A stretch of DNA of 64,000 nucleotides, from NCBI RefSeq assembly GCF_014201115.1, contig NZ_JACHDO010000001.1, forward strand, positions 7,130,001 through 7,194,000. The letters run 5' to 3'. A program made the translations under genes and the position numbers. Positions within the stretch are counted from its first letter, which is position 1, and every line of letters begins with the position of its first letter. The notes under the pieces are model-generated. The model saw only the letters and a program-made list of their open reading frames with translations. It had not been told where the DNA came from and made no database searches. The DNA is from Nocardiopsis metallicus (GTDB lineage Bacteria; Actinomycetota; Actinomycetes; Streptosporangiales; Streptosporangiaceae). Shown in pieces: positions 56,520-64,000 of this stretch.

Positions 56520-57254
56520 TTAGTGGGAGCCCTCGTAGGTGTGCAGGGACTCGCTGATCTTCTCCGCGGCGGAGACCACCGCCTGTGAGTGGATGCGCCC
56601 CGGTGAGCGGGTGAGGCGCTCTATCGGGCCGGAGACGGACACCGCGCCGATCACGCGCCCGCCCGGGCCGGAGACCGGGGCCGAGACCGAGGCCACGCCC
56701 TGCTCGCGTTCGGCGACGCTCTGGGCCCACCGGCGGCGGCGCACCTGGGCGAGGCTGGCGGCGGTGAAGCGCGCGCCCACCAGGGAACGGCGGATCCGGT
56801 CGGAGTCCTCCCAGGCCAGCAGTACCTGGGCGGCCGAACCGGCGTTCATCGGTAGTTCGCTGCCGACCGGGACGGTGTCGCGCAGGCCGCTGCTGCGCTC
56901 GGAGGCGGCCACGCACACGCGCAGGTCGCCCTGGCGGCGGTAGAGCTGGGCGCTCTCCCCGGTGAGGTCGCGCAGCTGGACCAGGACCGGGGCGGCCACG
57001 GCGAGCAGGCGGTCCTCGCCGGTGGCGATCGACAGCTCTCCCAGGCGCGGTCCGAGCACGAACCTGCCCTGGCTGTCCCTGGTGACCATGCGGTGCCGCT
57101 CCAGGGCGACGGCGAGACGGTGGGCGGTGGGGCGGGCCAGACCGGTGATCTGGACCAGCTGGGCCAGCGACGCGGGCCCCGACTCCAGGGCGTCGAGGAC
57201 GGACATCGTCTTGTCCAGGACACCGACACCGCTGGATGAGCTAGAGTTGTCCAT
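56520..57254 (-). CDS. ndgR: IclR-family regulator NdgR (AreB-like)
   Basis: A 244-residue IclR-family protein: N-terminal winged helix (about 10-72; SLAQLVQITGLARPTAHRLA and EHRMVTRD-type wing region) and C-terminal effector-binding domain (about 80-240; ETAQLYRRQG-like segment, AGSAAQVLLAWE, ASVSAPVSGPGGRVIGAVSV). The N-terminus MDNSSSSSGVGVLDKTM and position divergent from leuCD identify it as NdgR/AreB, known in Streptomyces to control leuCD and other branched-chain amino acid genes in response to leucine-related signals. ATG 57254 lacks a Shine-Dalgarno; it is probably leaderless. It is the best candidate to bind the TCTCAC-N3-GTGAGA sites of this window. Confidence 0.92.
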   Translation of the reverse strand: MDNSSSSSGVGVLDKTMSVLDALESGPASLAQLVQITGLARPTAHRLAVALERHRMVTRDSQGRFVLGPRLGELSIATGEDRLLAVAAPVLVQLRDLTGESAQLYRRQGDLRVCVAASERSSGLRDTVPVGSELPMNAGSAAQVLLAWEDSDRIRRSLVGARFTAASLAQVRRRRWAQSVAEREQGVASVSAPVSGPGGRVIGAVSVSGPIERLTRSPGRIHSQAVVSAAEKISESLHTYEGSH

Positions 57255-57269
57255 GGCTTGATATTGCCG

Positions 57270-57284
57270 TCTCGAAATATGGAA
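57270..57284. promoter_or_regulatory. degenerate TCTCGA-AAT-ATGGAA site in the ndgR-leuC gap
   Basis: The left arm fits the TCTCAC-type motif, the right arm poorly. It overlaps the ndgR promoter zone, consistent with autoregulation, and lies about 110 nt before leuC. A -10-like TAGACA (about 57364) may serve leuC. Confidence 0.35.
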
Positions 57285-57387
57285 TGCAAGTCGGCCGCAC
57301 ATCCGCGCGCGAGGCCAGCGGCCCAGATGAGCACCCCTCAAAGCCGAGACGCGCCAGACACGCTAGACATGAGAGAGGCGATCGCCC

Positions 57388-58794
57388 ATGGCACGCACGA
57401 TGGCCGAGAAGGTCTGGGAGGAGCACGTCGTCCGACGTGCCGACGGCGAGCCGGACCTGCTCTACATCGACCTCCACCTCGTCCACGAGGTGACCAGCCC
57501 GCAGGCCTTCGAAGGGCTGCGACTGGCGGGTCGCTCCGTGCGCCGTCCGGACCTGACCATCGCCACCGAGGACCACAACGTTCCGACGATGGACCTCCTG
57601 GCCCCCATCGCCGACCCGGTCTCCCGCAAGCAGGTCGAGACGCTGCGCAAGAACTGCTCCGACTTCGGCATCCGCCTGCACCCGATGGGCGACATCGACC
57701 AGGGCGTCGTGCACGTGGTCGGCCCCCAGCTCGGCCTCACCCAGCCCGGTATGACCGTGGTCTGCGGCGACAGCCACACCAGCACCCACGGCGCGTTCGG
57801 CGCGCTGGCCTTCGGTATCGGCACCAGCCAGGTCGAGCACGTCATGGCCACCCAGACCCTGCCGATGCAGCCGTTCAAGACCATGGCCGTCACGGTCAAC
57901 GGAACGCTCAGGCCGGGTGTGTCCGCCAAGGACATCATCCTCGCCGTGATCGCCAAGATCGGCACCGGCGGCGGCCAGGGCTACGTCATCGAGTACCGGG
58001 GCGAGGCCATCGAGGCCCTGTCCATGGAAGCCCGCATGACGGTGTGCAACATGTCCATCGAGGCGGGCGCCCGCGCCGGGATGATCGCCCCGGACCAGAC
58101 CACGTTCGACTACGTCAAGGGCCGCCCGCACGCTCCGCGGGGCGCGGACTTCGACGCCGCGGTCGAGCACTGGAAGAGCCTGCGCACCGACGAGGGCGCC
58201 GAGTTCGACGCCGAGGTGGTCCTGGACGCGGACGAGCTCAGCCCGTTCGTCACCTGGGGCACCAACCCCGGCCAGGGCGTGCCGCTGGACGCCGAGGTGC
58301 CCGACCCCGCCTCCTACGAGGACCCCTCCGCGCGCGCCGCCGCCGAGAAGGCCCTGAAGTACATGGACCTCAAGGCCGGAACGCCGATGCGCGAGGTCAG
58401 GGTGGACACCGTCTTCCTCGGCTCGTGCACCAACGGCCGGATCGAGGACCTGCGCACCGCCGCGGAGATCGTCCGGGGCCGCAAGGTCGCCGACGGCGTG
58501 CGGATGCTCGTGGTGCCCGGCTCCATGCGGGTCAAGGAGCAGGCCAACGAGGAGGGTCTGGGCCAGGTCTTCCTGGACGCCGGAGCCGAGTGGCGCGAGG
58601 CGGGCTGCTCGATGTGCCTGGGTATGAACCCGGACCAGCTCAAGCCCGGAGAGCGCAGCGCCTCCACCTCCAACCGCAACTTCGAGGGCCGACAGGGCCG
58701 CGGCGGCCGCACCCACCTGGTCTCGCCCCAGGTCGCCGCCGCCACCGCCGTGCGCGGCACCCTGTCCTCGCCCGCCGACCTGGACGCCCGGTAG
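57388..58794 (+). CDS. leuC: 3-isopropylmalate dehydratase large subunit
   Basis: A 468-residue aconitase-family subunit isomerising 2- to 3-isopropylmalate (and citramalate to methylmalate). The 4Fe-4S ligands are visible: Cys in GSCTNGRIEDL near residue 347, and two in CSMCLGMN near 408 and 411. GDSHTSTHGAFGALAFGIGT near 127 is a family signature. Start at ATG 57388, with GAGAGG about 11 nt upstream. leuD follows after 31 nt. Transcribed away from ndgR. Confidence 0.97.
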   Translation: MARTMAEKVWEEHVVRRADGEPDLLYIDLHLVHEVTSPQAFEGLRLAGRSVRRPDLTIATEDHNVPTMDLLAPIADPVSRKQVETLRKNCSDFGIRLHPMGDIDQGVVHVVGPQLGLTQPGMTVVCGDSHTSTHGAFGALAFGIGTSQVEHVMATQTLPMQPFKTMAVTVNGTLRPGVSAKDIILAVIAKIGTGGGQGYVIEYRGEAIEALSMEARMTVCNMSIEAGARAGMIAPDQTTFDYVKGRPHAPRGADFDAAVEHWKSLRTDEGAEFDAEVVLDADELSPFVTWGTNPGQGVPLDAEVPDPASYEDPSARAAAEKALKYMDLKAGTPMREVRVDTVFLGSCTNGRIEDLRTAAEIVRGRKVADGVRMLVVPGSMRVKEQANEEGLGQVFLDAGAEWREAGCSMCLGMNPDQLKPGERSASTSNRNFEGRQGRGGRTHLVSPQVAAATAVRGTLSSPADLDAR

Positions 58795-58825
58795 CCCGTC
58801 CCGTCCCCGTAAGGAGAGTCCTCCC

Positions 58826-59416
58826 ATGGAGAAGTTCGACGTCCACACCGGTCGGGCCGTCCCGCTGCGCGCCAGCAACGTCGACACCGACCAGATCATC
58901 CCCGCCGTCTACCTGAAGCGGGTCAGCCGCACCGGGTTCGAGGACGGCCTGTTCGCCGAGTGGCGCAAGTCCGATCCGGACTTCGTGCTCAACCGCCCCG
59001 AGTACGAGGGCGCGTCCGTCCTGGTGGCCGGGCCGGACTTCGGCACCGGTTCCTCCCGTGAGCACGCCGTGTGGGCCCTGCAGGACTACGGCTTCAAGAC
59101 CGTGCTCTCCTCGCGCTTCGCCGACATCTTCCGCGGCAACTCGCTCAAGGGCGGCCTGCTGACCGTCCTGCTGCCGCAGGAGGTCATCGACCGGCTGTGG
59201 GACGCCGTCGAGGCCGACCCCGCCACCGAGGTGACGGTGGACCTGGTCAATCGCGAGGTCCGCGGGCCCGGCGTGCGGGAGTCGTTCGAGTTGGACGACT
59301 ACACCCGCTGGCGGCTGTTGGAGGGTCTGGACGACATCGCCCTGACGCTCCGTCACACGGACGAGATCGGTGAGTTCGAGGCGACTCGCCAGCCCTGGAA
59401 GCCGGTCACGCTCTAG
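58826..59416 (+). CDS. leuD: 3-isopropylmalate dehydratase small subunit
   Basis: A 196-residue swivel-domain partner of LeuC. Signatures are NVDTDQIIPAVYLKRVSRTG near residue 16, GPDFGTGSSREHAVWAL near residue 71, and SRFADIFRGNSLKGGLL near 95. AAGGAGAG precedes ATG 58826. It is cotranscribed with leuC. Confidence 0.97.
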   Translation: MEKFDVHTGRAVPLRASNVDTDQIIPAVYLKRVSRTGFEDGLFAEWRKSDPDFVLNRPEYEGASVLVAGPDFGTGSSREHAVWALQDYGFKTVLSSRFADIFRGNSLKGGLLTVLLPQEVIDRLWDAVEADPATEVTVDLVNREVRGPGVRESFELDDYTRWRLLEGLDDIALTLRHTDEIGEFEATRQPWKPVTL

Positions 59417-59449
59417 CGCCGGACAGGCTTCGGAACGCCGATCTGAAGC

Positions 59450-59489
59450 GGGATCGAGGGTCGTTGTGACTCAGCGCACCCTCGGTCCC
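59450..59489 (+). terminator. terminator after leuD
   Basis: GGGATCGAGGGT / ACCCTCGGTCCC, 12 bp with one G-T pair and a 16-nt loop, followed by AT-rich sequence. Confidence 0.8.
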
Positions 59490-59512
59490 GAATAATTTTA
59501 CCTTTACTTGAC

Positions 59513-59528
59513 GTGAGCGTTCGCTTAC
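59513..59528. promoter_or_regulatory. palindrome GTGAGCG-TT-CGCTTAC upstream of hup
   Basis: Inverted repeat with one mismatch inside the AT-richest part of the 360-nt gap, overlapping a TTGACG (59508-59513). It resembles a repressor operator. Between 59529 and the hup promoter nothing else is seen. Confidence 0.4.
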
Positions 59529-59716
59529 GGTCTTTGTGCCCTTAACCGCAGCCTGTCCCACGCCCGGAATCCGGTTATACGTAGGCATTTGAGGGCCGCA
59601 GAAGGGGTCAAAAGGGACCCGGTCGCCACCCCCGCCCCTTGCGCCCCATCCGTTGCGGAGGGTGACCTTGCAGGTCGGGAGGGGCCCGACACGCCTAGCT
59701 CACGGGCGTTTGTATT

Positions 59717-59745
59717 TGTGTAAGGGCCTCTGCTTCCCCTAATTT
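59717..59745 (+). promoter_or_regulatory. hup promoter
   Basis: TGTGTA (59717-59722), 17-nt spacer, TAATTT (59740-59745), 31 nt before the hup ATG. Confidence 0.45.
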
Positions 59746-59776
59746 CGTGCGAGCAAGGGGGAACCGGAGGAACCTT

Positions 59777-60058
59777 ATGAACAAGCGTGACCTGATCGAC
59801 GCGATCTCCGACCGTCTCGGAGACAAGAAGACCGCGACCGAAGCGGTCAACGCTGTGCTTGAGACCATTCAGGCCACCGTGGCGTCGGGCGACAAGGTCG
59901 CCATCACGGGCTTCGGCGTTTTCGAGAAGTCCGAGCGTGCGGCTCGCACCGCCCGCAATCCCGCCACAGGCGCCACGATCAACGTCCCCGCGAGCTTCGT
60001 TCCGAAGTTCCGCGCTGGCGCTGACTTCAAGGCTCTGGTCAACGGCGACAAGAAGTAG
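59777..60058 (+). CDS. hup: HU-family DNA-binding protein
   Basis: A 93-residue nucleoid protein that bends DNA. It begins MNKRDLIDAISDRLGDKKTA (helical dimer part) and carries the arm region FEKSERAARTARNPATGATI with the proline that intercalates into DNA. This is the short HupA type, without the Lys/Ala-rich tail of the longer actinobacterial HU. ATG 59777, with GGAGG 8 nt upstream, was chosen rather than an upstream GTG. Confidence 0.97.
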   Translation: MNKRDLIDAISDRLGDKKTATEAVNAVLETIQATVASGDKVAITGFGVFEKSERAARTARNPATGATINVPASFVPKFRAGADFKALVNGDKK

Positions 60059-60088
60059 TACCGCTCGCCCTGCGGCGAACGGCTGGTT

Positions 60089-60121
60089 CCGCCCGGGTTC
60101 CCCACAAGGGGGCCCGGGCGG
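60089..60121. terminator. bidirectional terminator between hup and cofC
   Basis: CCGCCCGGG-TTCCCC / GGGGG-CCCGGGCGG with loop ACAA, between convergent genes. Confidence 0.85.
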
Positions 60122-60173
60122 AGCACTGTCCGGGCCCGGTTCGGGGATTGCTCCCGGGTCCGCTCCGGAACCG

Positions 60174-60863
60174 TCAGCAGGCGTCGCTCGGGGCGCACGC
60201 CGCCACGCGCTTCAGGAGTTCACGAGTGCGAGGCCCCACGCCCAGGGCCGCCGCGGCCGTCAGGTCCTCCGGGGTGTCCACGTCCCGCCGGACCGACTCC
60301 GTACCCGGGACCAGCAGTTCGCGGGCCCCACCGGCCAGATGGCGGGCGCGTGAGGCCCCCTCGAAGGCCGGGGCGAGCCGCAGCCCGGGCGAAGCGGCCA
60401 GCAGAGTGGTCCCCACGCCGGGGGAGTCCGCCAGAAACGACCTTCCGTGCGCGGCGGCGGCCGCCAGCACCCGCTCCAGTTCGGCCGGGCGCAGCGCGGG
60501 CAGATCCGCGGAGAGCGCACACACCCCGAACCCCGGCAGGCGGGCGGCCGCGATCCGGGCCCCGTGCTCCAACGCCGGGTTCAGACCACCGCCCGGCTCA
60601 CCGCCCACCACCACCGCGCCCAGTCCCGCGAGCTCGGCGCGCGCACGCGGGTCCTCGGTCACCGCGAACACCGCGCCCGTGGCCGGGCAGGAGCGCGCCG
60701 CGGCCACCGTGTCGCAGGCGATCGCCAGCGCCAGGTCCTCCCGGAGCTCCCCCGCGGTCCGGGCCAGTCGTGTCTTGGCCAGGCCGAGGTGCTTGACTGG
60801 GACGATCAGGGACCAGCGCACCCCGACGTGCGAAGCCCCGCTTCGCTCTCCAAAGCCGGTCAC
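60174..60863 (-). CDS. cofC: 2-phospho-L-lactate/phosphoenolpyruvate guanylyltransferase (F420 synthesis)
   Basis: A 229-residue nucleotidyltransferase-fold enzyme that activates the 3-carbon acid for coenzyme F420 assembly. It shows WSLIVPVKHLGLAKTRLA near residue 16, AIACDTVAAARSCP near residue 47, VCALSADLPALRPAEL near residue 114 and the C-terminal RDVDTPEDLTAA near 200. GTG 60863, with GGGGGAA 4-5 nt upstream, is the start. It is a single gene convergent with hup and divergent from plsC. Confidence 0.92.
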   Translation of the reverse strand: MTGFGERSGASHVGVRWSLIVPVKHLGLAKTRLARTAGELREDLALAIACDTVAAARSCPATGAVFAVTEDPRARAELAGLGAVVVGGEPGGGLNPALEHGARIAAARLPGFGVCALSADLPALRPAELERVLAAAAAHGRSFLADSPGVGTTLLAASPGLRLAPAFEGASRARHLAGGARELLVPGTESVRRDVDTPEDLTAAAALGVGPRTRELLKRVAACAPSDAC

Positions 60864-61061
60864 GGTTCCCCCGGGACGTTGATGCGGCCACGACAGTGAT
60901 GAGGGTAGGCGTTCGGGGTACGGCGCGGCGCGGGCGCCCTGGGCGTGTCCGGCCGGGCGCCCCGAACGGCGCACCCCGGTACATCAGTACACGTCCTAGA
61001 CTGAGTCGGTTGAGCTTCCGTGGTCCGGACCGGGCCGGGAGTGAGAAGTGAGGAGTCCCCC

Positions 61062-61904
61062 GTGGCCAAGCAACGAGAATCGCGATGGGTCAAGTGGGTC
61101 GTGTCCCGGATCGTCCGGTTCGTCCTGTGGTTCGTGGTCAAGCCCGAGTGGAAGGGCGCCGAGCACGTGCCCGCCCAGGGCGGAGTCATCATCGCGGCGA
61201 ACCACCTTTCGGTGACCGACCCCCTGACCGTCGCGCACTTCCTCTACATCGGTGCGCGCCGTTGGCCGACCTTCACCATGAAGGACGCGGTCATGAAGAT
61301 CCCCGTGGTCCGCTCGGTGGCCAGGAGCACCGGACAGATCCCGATCAAGCGCGGCAGCGCCGACGCGGTCAAGGCGCTGGGTGAGGCCGAGAAGGCGCTC
61401 GTCGAGGACGGTTCGTCGGTGATCTTCTATCCGGAGGGCACCTGCACCCGCGACCCCGAGCTGTGGCCGATGACCGCCAAGAACGGCGTGGCCCGGCTGG
61501 CCCTGACCACCGGTGTGCCGGTCATCCCCGTTGCGCACTGGGGCGAGCAGAACATCCTGCCCTACGGTGAGAAGAAGCCGCGTCTGCTGCCGCCCCGCAA
61601 GAAGGTCCAGTTCCGCGCGGGCCCGGCGGTGGACCTGTCCGAGTTCCGGGGCAAGCCGATCACCGCGACCGTCCTGGACGGCGCCACCAGGGCGATCATG
61701 GCCGACATCACCGCCCTGCAGGCCGAGATCCGGGGTGAGACCCCGCCGGCCGAGCCCTTCGACTTCAGGAAGGCCCGCCAGCGGGCCGCGCAGGCCAAGC
61801 ACGCCGAGCGGGAGGAGATCACGCAGACACCCGAGGTGCCGACCGCCGACAGGACCGCGGAAGACACCGAAGCCGACAACGGGAAGAACAGCACGGGGGC
61901 ATGA
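61062..61904 (+). CDS. plsC: 1-acyl-sn-glycerol-3-phosphate acyltransferase (PlsC-like)
   Basis: A 280-residue membrane-associated acyltransferase making phosphatidic acid. It has an N-terminal hydrophobic helix (about 10-27), the catalytic HX4D motif NHLSVTD (His48, Asp53), and the glycerol-phosphate motif FYPEGT near residue 127. The C-terminus (about 240-280) is acidic and low in complexity. GTG 61062, with GAGGAG 6 nt upstream, is preferred over the upstream in-frame ATG. The stop overlaps gpsA by 4 nt, joining phospholipid acylation with glycerol-3-phosphate supply. Confidence 0.92.
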   Translation: MAKQRESRWVKWVVSRIVRFVLWFVVKPEWKGAEHVPAQGGVIIAANHLSVTDPLTVAHFLYIGARRWPTFTMKDAVMKIPVVRSVARSTGQIPIKRGSADAVKALGEAEKALVEDGSSVIFYPEGTCTRDPELWPMTAKNGVARLALTTGVPVIPVAHWGEQNILPYGEKKPRLLPPRKKVQFRAGPAVDLSEFRGKPITATVLDGATRAIMADITALQAEIRGETPPAEPFDFRKARQRAAQAKHAEREEITQTPEVPTADRTAEDTEADNGKNSTGA

Positions 61905-62974
61905 CCGACCAGATGAGCGCTGACAACGTGGGCCGCGTGAAGGTCGCGGTACTGGGCAGCGGGTCCTGGGGGACCACGTTCGCCAACATCGTCGCCGACG
62001 CCGCGGACCTGGCGCGCAAGAGCGGCGAGGGCCCCGTGGCCGAGGTGGTCCTGTGGGGGCGCCGGGCCGCGGTGGTCGACGCGATCAACGAGTCCTCGGA
62101 GAACCCGGACTACTTCCCGGGGATCACGCTCAACGGGCGGCTGCACGCCACCACGGACGCGGCCGAGGCGCTGGCCGGCGCCCGGGTCGTGGTGCTGGCC
62201 GTCCCCTCGCAGACACTGCGGGAGAACCTGGCGTCCTGGCGGGAGCACATCGCCGAGGACGCGGTGGTGGTCAGCCTCATGAAGGGTGTCGAGCTCGGCA
62301 CCCTCATGCGGATGAGCCAGGTCGTCGGCGAGGTCCTGGAACTTTCCGAGAAGCGGATCGCCGTGGTGTCCGGGCCCAACCTGGCCCGGGAGATCATCGA
62401 GCGCCAGCCGGCCACCGCCGTTGTCGCCTGCCCGCACTACGAGACGGCCGTCCTCCTGCAGGGGCTCTGCAAGTCCGCGTACTTCCGCCCCTACACCAGC
62501 ACCGACCTGGTGGGCGTGGAGATCGGCGGCGCGATGAAGAACGTGATCGGCCTGGCGGTCGGCGTCGCCGAGGGCATGGGTTTCGGTGACAACACCAAGG
62601 CCTCGCTGATCACCCGCGGGCTGGCCGAGACCACTCGCCTGGCGGTGACGCTCGGGGCCGACGAACACACCCTGTCCGGCTTGGCCGGAATGGGTGACCT
62701 CGTGGCGACATGCTCGTCCCCGCTGTCGCGGAACCGGACCTTCGGTGAGAAACTGGGCGCGGGCAAAACCCTCGAACAGGTCGTCGCCGAGACCAGGCAG
62801 ACGGCCGAGGGGGTCAAGTCGTCCGAGTCGATCCTCGAACTCGGCTGGACCCACGGGGTCGACATGCCTATCACCGAGGCCGTCGTCAAGATGATGCACC
62901 ACGACATGAGCCCGGCCCAGGCGCTGCTGGCGTTCATGTCACGCAGCACCAAGCCGGAGCGCTACGGGGTCTGA
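61901..62974 (+). CDS. gpsA: NAD(P)-dependent glycerol-3-phosphate dehydrogenase
   Basis: A 357-residue enzyme reducing dihydroxyacetone phosphate to glycerol-3-phosphate for phospholipids. It shows the Rossmann motif VAVLGSGSWGTTFANIVA near residue 14, SGPNLAREI near residue 157, and the catalytic Lys region GGAMKNVIGLAVGVAEG near residue 210, followed by NTKASLITRGLAE. It overlaps plsC (ATGA). Confidence 0.97.
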   Translation: MTDQMSADNVGRVKVAVLGSGSWGTTFANIVADAADLARKSGEGPVAEVVLWGRRAAVVDAINESSENPDYFPGITLNGRLHATTDAAEALAGARVVVLAVPSQTLRENLASWREHIAEDAVVVSLMKGVELGTLMRMSQVVGEVLELSEKRIAVVSGPNLAREIIERQPATAVVACPHYETAVLLQGLCKSAYFRPYTSTDLVGVEIGGAMKNVIGLAVGVAEGMGFGDNTKASLITRGLAETTRLAVTLGADEHTLSGLAGMGDLVATCSSPLSRNRTFGEKLGAGKTLEQVVAETRQTAEGVKSSESILELGWTHGVDMPITEAVVKMMHHDMSPAQALLAFMSRSTKPERYGV

Positions 62975-62985
62975 GAGCGAGCACG

Positions 62986-64000
62986 ATGACACACACACCC
63001 GGTTCCGGGAGCGCGGGGGAGCACACGCGGGCGGTCTGCGCCCCGCCGGCTCCGGTCCCCGCCGAGCGGCCGATGCGGATGCCCGTCCACCGGGCCACCA
63101 CCTACGCGTTCGACACCTCCCAGGGGTTCGCGGACGTGCTGGCCGGTGCGCGGAGCGGCTACTCCTACGCCCGCATCGACAGTCCCACCGTGGACGCCTT
63201 CGCGGACGCGGTCGCGGCGCTGGAGGGCGCGGGGCTCCCGGACCGGGTGCGCGGCCAGGCCTTCGCCTCCGGCATGGCGGCGATCAGCACCGTGCTGCTG
63301 GCCCTCACCGAGGCCGGGGCGCACGTGGTGGCCTCCCGCCAGATCTACGGCAACACGTACTCGCTGCTGGACCGGTTGATGCGCCGCTTCGGGGTGCGCA
63401 CGGACTTCGTGGACGTCACCGACCTGGACGCCGTACGCGCGGCGGTCACGCCCCAGACGCGCGTGGTGTTCACCGAGACGCTGTCCAACCCGGCCATGAC
63501 CGTCTCGGACCTGCCCGGGCTGGCGCAGATCTCCCGTGAGGCGGGCGCCGCCCTGGTGGTGGACTCCACGTTCGCCTCCCCGGCGGTCTGCCGCCCTCTG
63601 GAGTTCGGTGCCGACATCGTGGTGCACTCGGCCACCAAGTACCTGGGCGGGCACAGCGACACCACCGGCGGAGTGGCCGTGGCCTCGCCCGACCTGATCG
63701 ACCGCGTCCGCACGGCCCGCATCGACCTGGGCCCGTGCCTGGCCCCGGACGAGGCGTACCTGCTGCACCGCGGCCTGGAGACCCTGCCGCTGCGGGTGCA
63801 GCGCCAGTGCGAGAGCGCCGCTGCCTTCGCCGCCGCCCTGGACGGGCACCCGCTCGTGGAGCGGGTGGACCACCCGTCGCTGGCCTCGCACCCCGAGCAC
63901 ACGCTCGCCGGCAAGCTCTTCGAGGAGGGCCGCTACGGCGCGGTGGTCACCGTGCACCCGCGCGGCGGCGCCGACGAGGGCATGGCGTTCGCGGACCGGC
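62986..64000 (+). CDS. Cys/Met metabolism PLP enzyme (trans-sulfuration family), cut by window end
   Basis: An open frame of at least 338 codons with no stop before 64000. It is a fold-type I PLP enzyme of the cystathionine gamma-synthase/beta-lyase/methionine gamma-lyase family: the phosphate-binding FASGMAAISTVLLALTEAG near residue 97, FTETLSNPAMTVSDL near 162, the PLP-aspartate in VVDSTFASP near 187, and the PLP-lysine in HSATKYLGGHSDTTGG near 211. The exact reaction cannot be chosen without the C-terminus. ATG 62986 lies 11 nt after gpsA and is probably cotranscribed. Confidence 0.88.
   Translation, partial: MTHTPGSGSAGEHTRAVCAPPAPVPAERPMRMPVHRATTYAFDTSQGFADVLAGARSGYSYARIDSPTVDAFADAVAALEGAGLPDRVRGQAFASGMAAISTVLLALTEAGAHVVASRQIYGNTYSLLDRLMRRFGVRTDFVDVTDLDAVRAAVTPQTRVVFTETLSNPAMTVSDLPGLAQISREAGAALVVDSTFASPAVCRPLEFGADIVVHSATKYLGGHSDTTGGVAVASPDLIDRVRTARIDLGPCLAPDEAYLLHRGLETLPLRVQRQCESAAAFAAALDGHPLVERVDHPSLASHPEHTLAGKLFEEGRYGAVVTVHPRGGADEGMAFADR

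Overview
The window is one contiguous 64 kb stretch of very GC-rich DNA with actinomycete gene style: GTG/TTG starts, many promoters whose -10 box lies 6-8 nt before the start codon (leaderless genes), and strong third-position GC. Gene content and order (ligA, gatCA, gatB, ilvB-ilvN-ilvC-serA, leuB, ilvE, cimA, gltX, ndgR, leuC-leuD, hup, cofC, plsC, gpsA) match a conserved chromosomal core region as I remember it from Streptomyces and relatives. The surface proteins and an EphD-type fusion fit a Nocardiopsis-like member of the Streptosporangiales. The genus is inference.

Layout. 0.2-7.3 kb: DedA-like membrane protein, HAD phosphatase, MetE-like protein, DNA ligase LigA and a membrane GGDEF-EAL c-di-GMP protein. 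7.6-17.4 kb: the tRNA amidotransferase genes gatC and gatA, then, on the opposite strand, four cell-wall-anchored thioester-domain (TQXA) proteins, then gatB. 18-21.7 kb: a second GGDEF-EAL protein and a PD-(D/E)XK-like protein. 21.9-27.4 kb: ilvB with a leader peptide and attenuator, ilvN, ilvC, serA. 27.7-33.2 kb: a membrane protein and three glycosyltransferases, two of them mosaics sharing almost identical blocks. 33.6-39 kb: a 29-codon small ORF, leuB, ilvE, a secreted or anchored protein, and cimA with its own leader peptide and attenuator. 39.3-42.7 kb: a sugar or glycerol-phosphate ABC importer without an ATPase gene. 42.8-48 kb: Rieske protein, lipase-like hydrolase, DUF3152 metallopeptidase-like protein, FAH-family hydrolase, SGNH hydrolase. 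48-50.2 kb: gltX with tRNA-Gln(CTG) and two identical tRNA-Glu(CTC) genes. 50.6-56.4 kb, minus strand: an operon of M24 peptidase, EphD-type fusion, di-iron-like hydrolase and flavin/2Fe-2S reductase, with a TetR gene downstream. 56.5-64 kb: ndgR divergent from leuCD, then hup, cofC, plsC, gpsA and a trans-sulfuration enzyme cut by the window end.

How the genes work together. Branched-chain amino acid synthesis dominates: AHAS (ilvBN), KARI (ilvC), citramalate synthase (cimA), isopropylmalate isomerase and dehydrogenase (leuCD, leuB) and the aminotransferase (ilvE). Two control layers are visible: ribosome-mediated attenuators before ilvB and cimA, and TCTCAC-N3-GTGAGA palindromes before ilvB, leuB, cimA and the small ORF, which I assign tentatively to the IclR regulator NdgR. 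GltX, tRNA-Gln, tRNA-Glu and GatCAB together form the indirect Gln-tRNA pathway.

The best candidates for something undescribed are: the mosaic glycosyltransferase pair with fixed end blocks and a variable centre; the thioester-protein island, which includes one member that lost its thioester cysteine and three members sharing a promoter; an exact 60-bp spacerless palindrome with a decayed sibling 43 kb away; and a 47-bp repeat found between genes and also, tandemly, inside the ephD-like coding sequence. No CRISPR array, insertion sequence, prophage or rRNA gene was seen.
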